Shown: positions 42,287 through 51,756 of the stretch, piece after piece | Layout of the letters: each line of letters opens with the position of its first letter | Position numbering within the stretch: the stretch's first letter is position 1 | Source of the DNA: Bremerella volcania | Lineage (GTDB): Bacteria > Planctomycetota > Planctomycetia > Pirellulales > Pirellulaceae | DNA: 64,000 bases | Direction of reading: 5' to 3' | Assembly: GCF_007748115.1 (NCBI RefSeq) | Contig: NZ_CP036289.1 | Span: 3,844,001-3,908,000 of the forward strand | Notes under the pieces: generated by a model | Seen by the model: the letters and a program-made list of their open reading frames with translations, nothing else | Databases searched by the model: none | What the model was told of the DNA's origin: nothing | Translations under genes and position numbers: made by a program

Positions 42287-42302
42287 CGCAAATCACGCGC
42301 CA
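42287..42302 (-). promoter_or_regulatory. Sigma-54-like -24/-12 promoter of the transglutaminase operon
   Basis: On the minus strand the sequence is TGGCGCG-tgat-TTGCG. It matches TGGCACG-N4-TTGCW except at two positions, with the GG and GC again ten bases apart. It lies about 145 bases before the start of the large transglutaminase/DUF2126 gene. It has the same type and roughly the same distance as the site before the plus-strand operon. Confidence 0.35.
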
Positions 42303-42412
42303 ATCAACGATCATTGCTAGAAACCTACCACTTAGCAAAGGTTTCGGCCGGAGGTGCTAAAAATTTGTGCACATAGGGCCTAATTCTGAGCCAAATCTTG
42401 AGGTTTTTGGTC

Positions 42413-44395
42413 TTAGATTCGTTCCAGCCACAAGAGCCCGTACGGCTGCAACACAAGATCTTCATGCGTCGCGATTTCTTGCTCGCTGATCAAATCCTGA
42501 AAGAAACGACCAAGCCCCCCCGTTCGGACGTTATTGGCCGGAACGCGCTGCTCTTCTTCGGTGAAATTGGCCAGGATCAGGGTCCGGTTCCCCTCGAAGT
42601 GCCTCACAAACCCCAGAACATGGGGATTATCGACAGGAACCAGATCCATCTGCTGCCCGGCCAGCGATGGCATGTTCTTACGCAGCGAAATCAGCTTCTG
42701 GATCGAACGGAAGATCTTCCCGCGAATCGAACCGTTCTGTTCGTCGACTTCCTGCTGGAAGTTTTGCAGATACTCCCACTTCATCTTGGGACGATGGATC
42801 CAACGCGTATCGCCTGCTTTGGCTGGATCCTTCACGAAATCATAATCATTGAGCATGCCCCACTCTTCCCCCAGATACAAAAGGGGAATGCCCCCAATGC
42901 TGAGCGTGATGCCATACAACAGGCACATGCGGCGGACCGACATCTCGATCAGCTTCGGGTCGTGGAACTCGATAGCTTGTTCCAGGCCGGCCAGCGAGGC
43001 GAGCGTCCCCGAAATCCGCATATCGCCGGTCGTTGGGTTGTGCTGAAAAGGGACCCCACGGGCAAATGAGCCCGGGAATTGCCCTGTGTAAAAGTTGTTC
43101 AAGAATTGTCGATGATCATAGCCGTTAATTCCCAGTTGGGCGGCGTCTTCGTCGTCGAACGTCCAGCCAATATCGTCGTGGCAGCGCAGGTAGTTGACCC
43201 ACGAAGTTCCGTGCGGCAGGCGATGACGATGGCTCAGCGACTTCTTCAGCAAGCGAGTGCTTCGCGTCGCGAGCGATTCCCACAAAAGTGCCATGAGGGT
43301 CGGGTTATACGATATCTGGCATTCTTCCGCCCCGATGTACTTCACCACCTCGTCGGGATGAACGATCGCTTCCGACTTGAAGACCAGCCCCGGAGCGGCG
43401 ATCCCAGCCAGGCAGTTGAATGCTTGAATCAAAAGGTGAGCTTCCGGGCGGTTCTCGCAGTTGGTGCCCATCTGCTTCCAGATGAATGCCACTGCATCCA
43501 GGCGCAGGATGTCCACGCCGGTGTTGGCGATGAAAAGCATCTCCTCCAGCATCGCCCGAAAGACCGCCGGGTTACCGTAGTTCAGATCCCACTGAAAGCT
43601 GTTGAAGGTCGTCCAGACCCACTTCTGCATCCCGTCATGCCAGGTGAAGTTACCGCGGCGAACCGTCGGGAAGATCTCGCGCAGGGTGCGTTCGTACTGA
43701 TCGGGAACGGTGCGATCGGGGAAGCAGTAATAATACTGCTGATATTCGATGTCGCCGGCCTGGGCATGCTGTGCCCAATAGTGATCGTCCGACGTGTGAT
43801 TGAAGACGAAATCGAGACACAAGCAGACGCCTGCTTCGCGGAACTCGTCGGCCAACTGGCGAAGGTCGTCGATCGTGCCCAAGCGGGGATCGACGCTGCG
43901 GTAGTTGCTGATCGCGTAGCCGCCGTCATTGTCGCCTGGCCGCACCGCGAACAGCGGCATCAAGTGAACGTAAGTCAGGCCAAGATCTTTGAAATACGGA
44001 ATGCACTCGCGCAGCTTGCTGAGATTTTCGGAAAAGAGATCGACGTAGAGCGCGCCGCCGACCATGTGTTCCGACTGAAACCAGGTCGGATCGTTCAAGC
44101 GGTGGTCGTCTTGCTCGCGCAGTTCGGGGCTGCGTTGTTTCCACCCGCGTGCCGCCGTGAACATGATCTCTTCCAGGTGATAGAAGAAATCGTACCGATT
44201 GTGATACAGCGTGAAGAGCAAGCGAAACAACCGCGGCCACTGGGCAACGAGGCGCTGCGTAAAATCACGCGCAAGGCCGCTGGCCACGTCGTCCTCTGAC
44301 CAGAATGCTTCGAGACGCGGCAGAAGTCGCTTGAGCGAAATCTCTGCCTCGGCTTGCAGTTGGTCAGGCTGTCCATTCCTACTCGTGCCGATCAT
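42413..44395 (-). CDS. Amylosucrase (GH13)
   Basis: A 660-residue enzyme that uses sucrose to lengthen alpha-1,4-glucan and releases fructose. Helical N-terminal domain to about residue 95, then the barrel with [20 protein letters not shown] (102-121), LPLF-type strands and [13 protein letters not shown]. The nucleophile is Asp300 in [12 protein letters not shown] and the acid/base is Glu342 in [12 protein letters not shown]. Their 42-residue spacing is the same as between Asp286 and Glu328 in Neisseria polysaccharea amylosucrase. [19 protein letters not shown] and [17 protein letters not shown] are near-diagnostic. ATG 44395 overlaps the end of the sucrose-phosphate synthase gene by 17 bases, indicating coupling. 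It could run towards glucan storage when sucrose is plentiful. Confidence 0.95.
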   Translation of the reverse strand: MIGTSRNGQPDQLQAEAEISLKRLLPRLEAFWSEDDVASGLARDFTQRLVAQWPRLFRLLFTLYHNRYDFFYHLEEIMFTAARGWKQRSPELREQDDHRLNDPTWFQSEHMVGGALYVDLFSENLSKLRECIPYFKDLGLTYVHLMPLFAVRPGDNDGGYAISNYRSVDPRLGTIDDLRQLADEFREAGVCLCLDFVFNHTSDDHYWAQHAQAGDIEYQQYYYCFPDRTVPDQYERTLREIFPTVRRGNFTWHDGMQKWVWTTFNSFQWDLNYGNPAVFRAMLEEMLFIANTGVDILRLDAVAFIWKQMGTNCENRPEAHLLIQAFNCLAGIAAPGLVFKSEAIVHPDEVVKYIGAEECQISYNPTLMALLWESLATRSTRLLKKSLSHRHRLPHGTSWVNYLRCHDDIGWTFDDEDAAQLGINGYDHRQFLNNFYTGQFPGSFARGVPFQHNPTTGDMRISGTLASLAGLEQAIEFHDPKLIEMSVRRMCLLYGITLSIGGIPLLYLGEEWGMLNDYDFVKDPAKAGDTRWIHRPKMKWEYLQNFQQEVDEQNGSIRGKIFRSIQKLISLRKNMPSLAGQQMDLVPVDNPHVLGFVRHFEGNRTLILANFTEEEQRVPANNVRTGGLGRFFQDLISEQEIATHEDLVLQPYGLLWLERI

Positions 44396-46511
44396 TGGGT
44401 ATCGTGATGTTGTCTAAAAACTGATAGTAGTTGATTCCCTCCAGGATACCTCGTGCATGATGGCCTTCCGCGAAATAGATTCGCGGCCAGTCCCGCAGCT
44501 TCTCGAGTTCAGGACTGTAATTCCCTACAACCACTCCAAGTGTGCGCCCCTTGAGCATCCCCTCGTCGTTACCGCTATCGCCAGCCACTAGCACTTTTTC
44601 CGGCGAAAAGCCCCATTTGTAGAGGACATGCCGCACCGCGACGCCGGGCCCCCCACGATTGGGCAGGATGTCAAGGTACATGTTTCGCGAAAACACCACG
44701 CGAGCGCGAATTCCCGCTTCTCGCAGCATTCGCTTGATTTGTGGGATACTCGGAGCAACGCTCGTGTCGAGATCGAAGCTGATCTTGAACTCGGACTGCT
44801 GCGAGTCCTTCTGCACGTAGACTCCATCCACTCCTTCAAACAGAACACGTATCGCATCAGGCGTCCAGTGCAGACCAATCTGTTTTCGCCAGGTTCGATC
44901 GCTAGTAAGGTATTCGCCGTAGTAAAGTTCCGTGCCCACGCCAGCGCAGATCAAATCAGGCCGTGGCAAGTTCATCTCTTCGATCAGCTCCATCGCGCTG
45001 TCGAGACGACGCCCGGTCGAAATGCCAAAACCAATGTAGTCGTGCTCGCGAATCGTATCGAGAAATTCGCGGAGCCCCTCTTCGTCACCTGTGAGCGTAT
45101 TGTCCAAGTCGGTGATGATGAGCCGATCGAAGTTTGGCATCCGCCGCACTTTGGAATGGCCTGCGAGAACCGGCTTGGCCGAATGGTCGAGGATATCGTT
45201 GACGTCTCGCCAGTACCGTTTGGCATGATTGGCCCAGGAATAATGCTTCTTGGCACCCGCCATTCCTTTCTCGCACCAATCATCCCATTGCTGCGGTTCG
45301 GTCAGCATGCGCAGCAGCGACTTCTCGATCGCTTCGGGATCCAATGGATCGACCAGCAAACCGTTGTGACAATTCGCCACGATATCGCGGGGACCGCCAT
45401 CGTTGGTCGCAACAATCGGCAGCCCCGCCGCGGCCGCTTCCAGCAGAGTCAAACCGAATGGCTCGGTGAGCGCGGGGTTCACGAAGACGCCGCGACGTTG
45501 GGCACCCCAGCGATAAATGTCTGGAACGTCGCTTGGCGTATGCATCTTGGGGTACGAAACGCAGCCGTAAAGATCGTAGTCGTCGATTTTCCCAAGAATC
45601 TGCTCAACGATGCGGCGCTGGGCCGGAGCGAGATCCTTCAGATTCTCGCGCGTTCCCATGATCAGCACCAGGTTGGAAAGCTGCTGCAGACGCTCGCTCT
45701 CGCCGTAAACACGGACGAGCATTTCCAGGTTCTTTCGCTCGTCGGGACGAGCCATGGCAATCAGCGGCGGCTTGCTCGGGTCTCGCAGAAAGCGTTCGAT
45801 CTGCGGACCGATCGGGTAATCATCGTCCTTCGATTTCGGCGGCGAGAACGACTGCAGGTTCACGCCGGGAGGGATGACCTCCATCCGATCGGGCTGATAG
45901 TTCTCGTACTTCTCGTACTGTAGCTCGACTTCCTGATTGGTGCTGGCCACCACCATGGAAGCGGTTTCCAAAGCGACTTCTTCGGCTTCGATTCGCTGGG
46001 CCAACTTGTAGCGGCGTTCGAGATCTTCGATCGACTTTCCTTTGGCAAACAGCCGTTCCTGCTTCACGCGGCCGAGCGAGTGCCCGGTGAAAACGAACGG
46101 GATATGAAGCAACCGAGCCAGCTGCGCGCCGGCCAGACCTGCGTCGGCATAATGACCATGGATGAGGTCCGGCAAACCGGCGCGGCGAAAGTGAGCGAGC
46201 GTTTGATCGACGAAGAATTCGATGTACGGCCAGAGTGATTCCTTGCGGATGTAACGCTTTGGACCGAACGGAATCCGCACGATCTTGGCATTCTCGCAAA
46301 TCGGTTCTTCGACTTGGGCGTAATCGTCGGAGACGCGATCATCGATGATTTGCCGCGTGAGAAGTTCAACTTCGGTCACACCGGGCTGCTTGGCCAATTC
46401 CGCGGCCAATTCCAGGACATACTTGACCTGGCCGCCCGTATCCGCGTCGCGACCGAGTTCGGCATCTTTCGCGCGGATTAAGCCATGTAAGCTTAACAGA
46501 GCGATCTTCAT
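44379..46511 (-). CDS. Bifunctional sucrose-phosphate synthase/sucrose-phosphatase
   Basis: A 710-residue protein with two halves. Residues 1-440 are a GT4 glycosyltransferase of the sucrose-phosphate synthase type: SLHGLIR, the [11 protein letters not shown] motif (22-32), HGHYADAG, and [15 protein letters not shown] with the E-x7-E pair (350, 358). Residues 460-710 are a HAD phosphatase with DLDNTLTG (Asp468, Asp470), GISTGRR and [12 protein letters not shown]. Its catalytic residues are intact, unlike the degenerate tail of plant enzymes, so one protein may turn UDP-glucose and fructose-6-phosphate into sucrose. It lies between the fructokinase (59-base gap) and the amylosucrase (17-base overlap). 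ATG 46511 has no strong Shine-Dalgarno site. Confidence 0.93.
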   Translation of the reverse strand: MKIALLSLHGLIRAKDAELGRDADTGGQVKYVLELAAELAKQPGVTEVELLTRQIIDDRVSDDYAQVEEPICENAKIVRIPFGPKRYIRKESLWPYIEFFVDQTLAHFRRAGLPDLIHGHYADAGLAGAQLARLLHIPFVFTGHSLGRVKQERLFAKGKSIEDLERRYKLAQRIEAEEVALETASMVVASTNQEVELQYEKYENYQPDRMEVIPPGVNLQSFSPPKSKDDDYPIGPQIERFLRDPSKPPLIAMARPDERKNLEMLVRVYGESERLQQLSNLVLIMGTRENLKDLAPAQRRIVEQILGKIDDYDLYGCVSYPKMHTPSDVPDIYRWGAQRRGVFVNPALTEPFGLTLLEAAAAGLPIVATNDGGPRDIVANCHNGLLVDPLDPEAIEKSLLRMLTEPQQWDDWCEKGMAGAKKHYSWANHAKRYWRDVNDILDHSAKPVLAGHSKVRRMPNFDRLIITDLDNTLTGDEEGLREFLDTIREHDYIGFGISTGRRLDSAMELIEEMNLPRPDLICAGVGTELYYGEYLTSDRTWRKQIGLHWTPDAIRVLFEGVDGVYVQKDSQQSEFKISFDLDTSVAPSIPQIKRMLREAGIRARVVFSRNMYLDILPNRGGPGVAVRHVLYKWGFSPEKVLVAGDSGNDEGMLKGRTLGVVVGNYSPELEKLRDWPRIYFAEGHHARGILEGINYYQFLDNITIPNDRHE

Positions 46512-46570
46512 AGAGAGTCATTCTTTGAGGTTGTTGGTATTGGGAAAGCTTGAAGTATCACAAACGCTCC

Positions 46571-47467
46571 TTAATCGAAGACGTTTTCATAGAACGTCTT
46601 GTCTTGGCAAGTCGCTCCATGGTTCTCGCATACTTTCCCTGCGAATCGGGACGCCGCTTCGCCAACCTGTCGCAGTGGGCGGCCCGATATCAATCCAGCG
46701 AGAAGGACTGACGCAAATCCATCCCCAGCGCCGACCGTGTCGACCAGAGGATGGGGTGGAGTGACTGCAATTTCAATGCCATCGCCGTCACTTGTGGCAA
46801 GATAGGCACCCTTCGAGCCAGATGTGATGCAAAAATTGGCGACTTTGTGCGCCGTACGAAGTTTATCGACCGCTTTGCGAACGTCATCCCTGGTATCGCA
46901 AGGCATTTGAGTGAGCCGGTGGAGTTCGTCGTGGTTTAATTTCAGCCAATCCGCACCGTCGACCAGCTGACTCACCCAGGATGTGTCGAACCAAGGAGGC
47001 CGGACATTCAGGTCGACGAAACGCGGCAATTTGCTCTCTTCAATGATCTGGCGAATGGTCGCCGCGGTACGCTCGCTACGATACGCGAGACTTCCGTAAT
47101 AGAGATACGAATAGTTGGAATAGTCTTTAATCGCTGGGGGCTGAATGTAGTCCCACGCCCGATCTTTTAAAATGTCGAAGACAGGCTCGCCCCCTTTCAA
47201 GGTCACTTCCACCGCCCCGGTCGGCTTGTCTTCAACCGTTTGGATTTGCTCGGCCGACATGCCCCAGGTCTGCATGGCCTTGAGCACCTGCTGACCGGGG
47301 TCATCTTTGCCAATAGCCGATACCATGCAGGGATTCAGTCCCATTCCATGGACATTCCAGGCAACATTAAAAGGAGCGCCACCGAGAACCTGCCGGCCGT
47401 CCGGAAAATGGTCGAATAGCACTTCCCCAAGAATTAACGGCGAGCGACTTGCTGTCGAATCAGTCAC
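46571..47467 (-). CDS. PfkB-family carbohydrate kinase, probable fructokinase
   Basis: A 298-residue ribokinase-fold enzyme: ILGEVLFDHFPDGRQVLGGAPFNVAWNVH at the start (the GG-A-NVA substrate loop), FVDLNVRPPWF, WLKLNHDEL and the C-terminal signature VDTVGAGDGFASVLLAG with the base Asp249. The FDxFPDG-VLGGAPFN pattern is that of fructokinases, which fits the context: amylosucrase releases fructose, and this enzyme would return it as fructose-6-phosphate for the synthase in the next gene. The start is GTG 47467. First gene of the three-gene operon, divergent from a second HAD phosphatase 83 bases away. Confidence 0.88.
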   Translation of the reverse strand: MTDSTASRSPLILGEVLFDHFPDGRQVLGGAPFNVAWNVHGMGLNPCMVSAIGKDDPGQQVLKAMQTWGMSAEQIQTVEDKPTGAVEVTLKGGEPVFDILKDRAWDYIQPPAIKDYSNYSYLYYGSLAYRSERTAATIRQIIEESKLPRFVDLNVRPPWFDTSWVSQLVDGADWLKLNHDELHRLTQMPCDTRDDVRKAVDKLRTAHKVANFCITSGSKGAYLATSDGDGIEIAVTPPHPLVDTVGAGDGFASVLLAGLISGRPLRQVGEAASRFAGKVCENHGATCQDKTFYENVFD

Positions 47468-47550
47468 GTATCTGTATCGATCGGTTAGACGGATCGTTTA
47501 GTAATTGAGTAACATTGTTTTAGCATTCTCCGGTCACAAACTCAAATCGC

Positions 47551-48360
47551 ATGAAGGTTCATCACGTGAGCAAGGTCCTGGCTACCGACTTAGACGGCAC
47601 GCTCATTCCCCTGAAAGACAACGCCGAAAACAAGGGCGATTTGATTCAGCTTGAAAGGGCATTGCGTGAAAACAACGTCACGCTCACTTTCGTCACGGGT
47701 AGACACTTAGAGTCGGTTCAAGATGCGATCGAGCGTTACGCCTTGCCCACGCCTGATTGGGTCATCTGTGATGTGGGGACTTCGATCTATCAGCGTACCG
47801 ATGACGACTCGTTTCAAATCGCACAGCCTTATGTCGATCATCTGCAAAGCATCGTTGGTGAAGTGTCCACTTCACGACTACGAGAAGAGTTCGCATCGCT
47901 TGAGTCGCTCAGGGTACAGGAAGAAGAGAAGCAGGGACCATTCAAGCTCAGCTTCTACTGCGATGCCAAAAGGCTGCATGAAGTCCACGACGCGGTGCTC
48001 GATCAATTGACGCATCGTCGTCTGCCTTACAGCTTGATCAGTAGCGTCGATCCATTCAACGGAGATGGGTTGATCGACCTGCTGCCGACCGACGTATCGA
48101 AGGCGCACGCGCTGCAGTGGTGGACCGATCACGCCGGGATGGACAACCGGCAGCTCGTCTTCTCAGGCGACTCCGGCAACGACCTGGCCGCGATGACCGC
48201 TGGCTACCGCACGATTGTGGTGGGTAATGCGTCCGCTGAATTGATGGAAACGGTCCATCAGCACTACGAAGCACGCATGCAGCTCGATCGGCTTTACCTG
48301 GCCGAGAAGACCGCCACCAGCGGCGTTTTGGCCGGCTGCCGACACTTTGGCCTTATCTAG
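47551..48360 (+). CDS. HAD-IIB phosphatase, sucrose-6-phosphate phosphatase-like
   Basis: A 269-residue phosphatase. HAD motif I is LATDLDGTLIPL (Asp13, Asp15), motif II TFVTGRH, and motifs III/IV the conserved lysine region and VFSGDSGNDLAAM. VICDVGTSIYQR and KLSFYCDAKRLHEV are typical of sucrose-phosphatase/mannosyl-phosphoglycerate phosphatase relatives. It would dephosphorylate sucrose-6-phosphate. Since the synthase already carries its own phosphatase half, it may be a second enzyme for the same step or act on another sugar phosphate. ATG 47551 is used. GTG 47566, with AAGG eight bases upstream, is an alternative. Divergent from the sucrose operon. Confidence 0.85.
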   Translation: MKVHHVSKVLATDLDGTLIPLKDNAENKGDLIQLERALRENNVTLTFVTGRHLESVQDAIERYALPTPDWVICDVGTSIYQRTDDDSFQIAQPYVDHLQSIVGEVSTSRLREEFASLESLRVQEEEKQGPFKLSFYCDAKRLHEVHDAVLDQLTHRRLPYSLISSVDPFNGDGLIDLLPTDVSKAHALQWWTDHAGMDNRQLVFSGDSGNDLAAMTAGYRTIVVGNASAELMETVHQHYEARMQLDRLYLAEKTATSGVLAGCRHFGLI

Positions 48361-48480
48361 CGATCCATTTCGCATTGGTCGAATTCACGTCCTCGCTAGC
48401 ACGGCCATCGATTGGCGTTGCGTTGCCAGCACTAGGAATCTATAAGTTGCGGCGCGAAAGTCGTAACCTGATTCCCCCCA

Positions 48481-49335
48481 ATGACTCCCCCGGTGAACTC
48501 GTTTTCCCAGCAGCGTCGAACTGCGCATGGCCATCTTTGGATGGTTTTAGGGATGCTGTGCCTGGGGGTATTCTCGACCGGCTGCAAGGCGATCGTTGCG
48601 ACGAACAATCGCAACTGGGCGCCCGATCAAGCCAAACTTCCCATCAGTGAAGTCAACGGCGACCATATCAAGATCCATAACGTTCGCAACTGTCGCTATG
48701 CCACGGCGGACAATTACGTGGTGCAGTACTACGACAAGGATATCCGCCTGAGCGATATTCAAACGGTCGACTTCGTGGTAGTGCCCTTTAAAGACACGCC
48801 CAGCGTCGCCCATACGATGCTCAGTTTCGGCCTGTCGGATGGCCAATACCTGGTTTCCTCGGTGGAAATCCGCAAGGAAGCGAATGAAGAGTATTCGGCC
48901 TGGAAAGGCTTCTTCAACCAATACGAATTGATGTACGTCATCGGAGATGAACGCGACGTGATCAATCTCAGCTCGAACTACTACAAGAGCGACGTCTATC
49001 TCTATCGTACGGTCGCAAAGCCGGAACAGGCACAAGAGTTGTTCCTCGACGTGATCAAGCGTGCCAATAAACTTGCTGCCGAGCCTGAGTTCTACAACAC
49101 GGTGACCAATAACTGCACCACCAATATCGTGTCGCACGTCAACAAGATCGCGCCCAAGAGCGTCCCATACGACATGCGCATTCTTTTGCCGGGCTACAGC
49201 GACGAGTACGCCTATTCGCTCGGCTTGCTGGACACGAGCGTGCCGTTTGAGCAGTTGCGATCCGAGTCGAAGATCAATCAGCTAGCCGAGCGGTACCGCG
49301 ACGACGAGAACTTCTCGCAGTACATCCGCCGATAG
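48481..49335 (+). CDS. DUF4105 (Lnb N-terminal-like) lipoprotein
   Basis: A 284-residue protein with a long signal ending in the lipobox VFSTGC (Cys35), so it is anchored to a membrane outside the cytoplasm. The mature part matches DUF4105: NWAPDQAKLPISEVNGDHIKI, VDFVVVPFKDTP--AHTMLSFGL, LMYVIGDERDVI, and FYNTVTNNCTTNIV with its conserved Cys and Asn residues. This domain forms the N-terminal part of some lacto-N-biosidase-associated and envelope proteins and resembles a papain-like fold. A catalytic Cys in NNCTTN and an upstream His (AHTM) make an amidase- or peptidase-like role possible, which is inference. No strong ribosome-binding site. ATG 48541 is a possible shorter start. Confidence 0.85.
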   Translation: MTPPVNSFSQQRRTAHGHLWMVLGMLCLGVFSTGCKAIVATNNRNWAPDQAKLPISEVNGDHIKIHNVRNCRYATADNYVVQYYDKDIRLSDIQTVDFVVVPFKDTPSVAHTMLSFGLSDGQYLVSSVEIRKEANEEYSAWKGFFNQYELMYVIGDERDVINLSSNYYKSDVYLYRTVAKPEQAQELFLDVIKRANKLAAEPEFYNTVTNNCTTNIVSHVNKIAPKSVPYDMRILLPGYSDEYAYSLGLLDTSVPFEQLRSESKINQLAERYRDDENFSQYIRR

Positions 49336-49336
49336 G

Positions 49337-49352
49337 GGTGCTCGCTAGCACC
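49337..49352 (+). terminator. Possible terminator hairpin
   Basis: ggtgct-cgct-agcacc forms a 6-bp stem right after the DUF4105 stop, followed by tgttctctcgttttt. The stem is short and the T-run delayed, so it is only a candidate. Confidence 0.4.
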
Positions 49353-49495
49353 TGTTCTCTCGTTTTTCCTGTGGTTTTCAGCAGGAATTCATAATTTCTG
49401 ATCAATCGACATTGCTCTATCCGAAATTCGAATATAGATACACCCTACTCTGCCACGAAAATCCCCTTAGACGATGGACCGTTAGGGAGGCCAAT

Positions 49496-49915
49496 ATGAG
49501 TGGTGTTACTTTTTCGGTAGCTGCTTTGTGGATGATTCTGGGGGCTTCGCCCTCAACGCCAGTGGTCCAGGATCAGGTCGACCTGATCGAAGTGAACCAC
49601 TACTACGATTCCCAAGGCCGCTTGATCTTCGACCAGGTCATCTTCTATGAATGGTCGCAAAGCGATGCCCGGTTCCATGTGACTGCATGGCGTCTGCTGA
49701 AGAGCTCTTGGCAAGTTCCCCGCAAGCGATGGAGCGACGGGGCCTATACCACAACCTGGCGCGACGGCGACGTCCTGCGCAGCGTGGTTGGTAAGAACAT
49801 GCGCGAGACTTGGACGCAACACGATCCGGAACTTGTCGAGCGGGATTACCTGCCTCGCGAGTATCGCCGCGGGCTGACCCCGAAGATCGAAGCGGTGGCG
49901 CACACCGAGAATTAA
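49496..49915 (+). CDS. Hypothetical exported protein
   Basis: A 139-residue protein starting MSGVTFSVAALWMILGASPSTPVV, a weak signal or anchor sequence. A beta-rich region follows with VDLIEVNHYYDSQGRLIFDQVIFYEW and WRDGDVLRSVVGKNMRETW. The repeated aromatic strands suggest a small beta-barrel or sheet domain outside the cytoplasm. No family recognised. The start is well supported by GGGAGG five bases before ATG 49496, and a longer frame beginning at 49412 is not needed. Its stop overlaps the convergent DUF309 gene by 4 bases. Confidence 0.65.
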   Translation: MSGVTFSVAALWMILGASPSTPVVQDQVDLIEVNHYYDSQGRLIFDQVIFYEWSQSDARFHVTAWRLLKSSWQVPRKRWSDGAYTTTWRDGDVLRSVVGKNMRETWTQHDPELVERDYLPREYRRGLTPKIEAVAHTEN

Positions 49916-50388
49916 CCTCGCGACAATTCGATTCGGAAGTCGAACACGATAACCACGTTCTCCTGCAATTCACGCAGGTAACGACTGGGAGTCTCCCGGA
50001 CTTTCTTCACCTGCTCGGTAAGTGACCTTAGCGAAGTCATGCCGAGGTCTTCGCCGACGTTCTCGAAAAGCACGATCGCTTTTCCCGCATGAGCTTCGAT
50101 TCCGTGAAGGGACCGTTGCCGTGCTTTCACACCGCAGGCCGCCAGGTGAATCAGCCCTTTAAGCAGGTCGGCCTGCTCCCCTGCTCTGCCGTGGGCGATC
50201 CAGGCAGACTCCCACGCTTCGTGGGCTTCCCAGTAAAAACCGTGATTAAATAGATCGACCCCATACCGAAACGATTGCTCCGGCGTGTTTCCCTCAAATG
50301 CCGCTTCAGGCCGAGAAAACAGGCCCGGAACGTAGGCGTACGGCGGAAACGGTAGAGCCGGCTCGTACCGCGCGGTATCCTCTGCCAT
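49912..50388 (-). CDS. DUF309 domain protein
   Basis: A 158-residue helical protein with the DUF309 signature FRYGVDLFNHGFYWEAHEAWESAWIAH (residues about 40-66), followed by DLLKGLIHLAACGVKARQRSLHG. The conserved His, Glu and Trp residues could bind a ligand or metal. The biochemical role of the family is unknown. ATG 50388 gives MAEDTARYEP. No operon partners: it is convergent on the left and overlaps only an upstream extension of the SDR gene on the right, the true SDR start being at 50465. Confidence 0.85.
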   Translation of the reverse strand: MAEDTARYEPALPFPPYAYVPGLFSRPEAAFEGNTPEQSFRYGVDLFNHGFYWEAHEAWESAWIAHGRAGEQADLLKGLIHLAACGVKARQRSLHGIEAHAGKAIVLFENVGEDLGMTSLRSLTEQVKKVRETPSRYLRELQENVVIVFDFRIELSRG

Positions 50389-50464
50389 GGTTGCGTCTTT
50401 TCCTCTGGGCCATTGTAATGACGCTCAGTGCGTCGTTTCGCGAATCCGCTTTGAGGAATCTACC

Positions 50465-51151
50465 ATGTCCGTCCGGAAAATCGTCCTTACCGGCGTCACC
50501 AAGGGGCTCGGCCGAGCGATGGCCGATGGATTTATCGCCGCGGGACACCAGGTCTGTGGCTGCGGACGATCGGCCGACAAGATCGATCATCTGAACGAAG
50601 AGTACGGCGACCCTCATCGTTTTGACGTGGTGGATGTTACCAACTGGCACGATGTGAAACAGTGGGCCAAGTCGATCAACGAGCACTTCGGCGTGCCTGA
50701 CCTGTTGATCAACAACGCGGCCATTATCAACGAGAACAATCCGCTGTGGCGAGTCCCGGTGGACGAGTTCTCGCAGATGATCGACATTAACATCCAAGGG
50801 GTCTTCCACATTATCAAAGCATTCGTACCGGCGATGGTCGAGCGCGGCGAAGGGGTGATCATCAACTTCAGTTCCGGCTGGGGTCGCTCGACCTCCCCCG
50901 AGGTCGGCCCCTACTGCGCGACGAAATACGCCATCGAAGGATTGACCAAGTCGCTCGCCCAAGAGCTACCGGCCGGCATGGCCGCGATTCCCTTGGGGCC
51001 TGGCATGATCCATACCGAGATGCTTGAGAAGTGCTTTGCCGACGGGGCCTCCAGCGCGATCAAGCCAAATGACTGGGCATCGTACGCGGTGCCGTTCATC
51101 CTTTCGCTGGGTGCCGAGGAAAACGGCCAGTCGATCAGCATTGTCAAGTAG
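50465..51151 (+). CDS. Short-chain dehydrogenase/reductase
   Basis: A 228-residue NAD(P)-dependent oxidoreductase with a complete classical SDR set: cofactor motif TGVTKGLG (9-16), NNAA at 83-86, catalytic Ser in NFSSGWG (136-137), and Tyr150/Lys154 in YCATK. The substrate is unknown. It is slightly short for a classical SDR (about 250), mainly through a brief substrate loop. ATG 50465 has GAGGA eight bases upstream. The longer frame from 50387 is rejected for lack of similarity. The GGQ-protein gene follows after only 7 bases, so the two are likely co-transcribed. Confidence 0.9.
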   Translation: MSVRKIVLTGVTKGLGRAMADGFIAAGHQVCGCGRSADKIDHLNEEYGDPHRFDVVDVTNWHDVKQWAKSINEHFGVPDLLINNAAIINENNPLWRVPVDEFSQMIDINIQGVFHIIKAFVPAMVERGEGVIINFSSGWGRSTSPEVGPYCATKYAIEGLTKSLAQELPAGMAAIPLGPGMIHTEMLEKCFADGASSAIKPNDWASYAVPFILSLGAEENGQSISIVK

Positions 51152-51158
51152 CTGCGAT

Positions 51159-51674
51159 ATGCCAAGTGGAATCGATCACCCGGCTGCCTGGCCGGTCGAG
51201 CAGCTTTTGAAGCGCTGCGAAATCAAGCGACTTCGCCGCGGCGGTCCGGGCGGTCAGCATCGCAATAAGGTCGAAACGGCGGTCATCGTTCACGATCCCG
51301 TCACCGGCCAGTCTGGCGAAGGAAACGAGCGGCGTAGCCAGGAAGCCAACCGCCAGGTTGCCATCTTTCGCTTGCGAGTTAACCTGGCAATTCACGTGAT
51401 CGACGAAATCGATCTGTCCACAACGCCCAGCGAACTCTGGCGATCACGGGTGCGTAGTGGAAAAGTCGCGGTCAATCCGACCCACGACGACTTCCCAGCA
51501 ATCCTGGCAGAGGCCATAACTATACTATACGCCGAGGGTTGGGATGCATCGGCCGCGGCCGCGCGACTAGGCTGCTCGACTAGTCAACTGGTCAAATTAC
51601 TGAAGAATGAGCCGGCAGCGTTCACATTGCTGAATCGTCAACGAGAAGCGCTGGGACTGAAACCGCTTAAATAG
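51159..51674 (+). CDS. Stand-alone GGQ (release-factor-like) protein
   Basis: A 171-residue protein with the catalytic peptidyl-tRNA-hydrolysis motif of class I release factors: IKRLRRGGPGGQHRNKVETAV, GGQ at 31-33. The codon-recognition domains are absent. It differs from ArfB (whose basic tail is Lys/Arg-rich) in ending with a helix-turn-helix-like region: AEGWDASAAAARLGCSTSQLVKLL and FTLLNRQREALGLKPLK. It may release stalled ribosomes, with the C-terminal part recognising rRNA or another target, which is inference. It belongs to the release-factor-like group of GGQ proteins seen in planctomycetes. ATG 51159 lies seven bases after the SDR stop. Confidence 0.85.
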   Translation: MPSGIDHPAAWPVEQLLKRCEIKRLRRGGPGGQHRNKVETAVIVHDPVTGQSGEGNERRSQEANRQVAIFRLRVNLAIHVIDEIDLSTTPSELWRSRVRSGKVAVNPTHDDFPAILAEAITILYAEGWDASAAAARLGCSTSQLVKLLKNEPAAFTLLNRQREALGLKPLK

Positions 51675-51756
51675 CCAGAAGACTTTCTCTTGACAGGTTT
51701 GCGCGATGGGCAAACCATGAACAAACTGAGAAATTCAAGATTTGGAGAACCATTCG

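Noticed and set aside
44628-45923. 431-codon antisense frame within the sucrose-phosphate synthase gene
   Set aside because: Shadow. The sense strand has all catalytic motifs of both halves.
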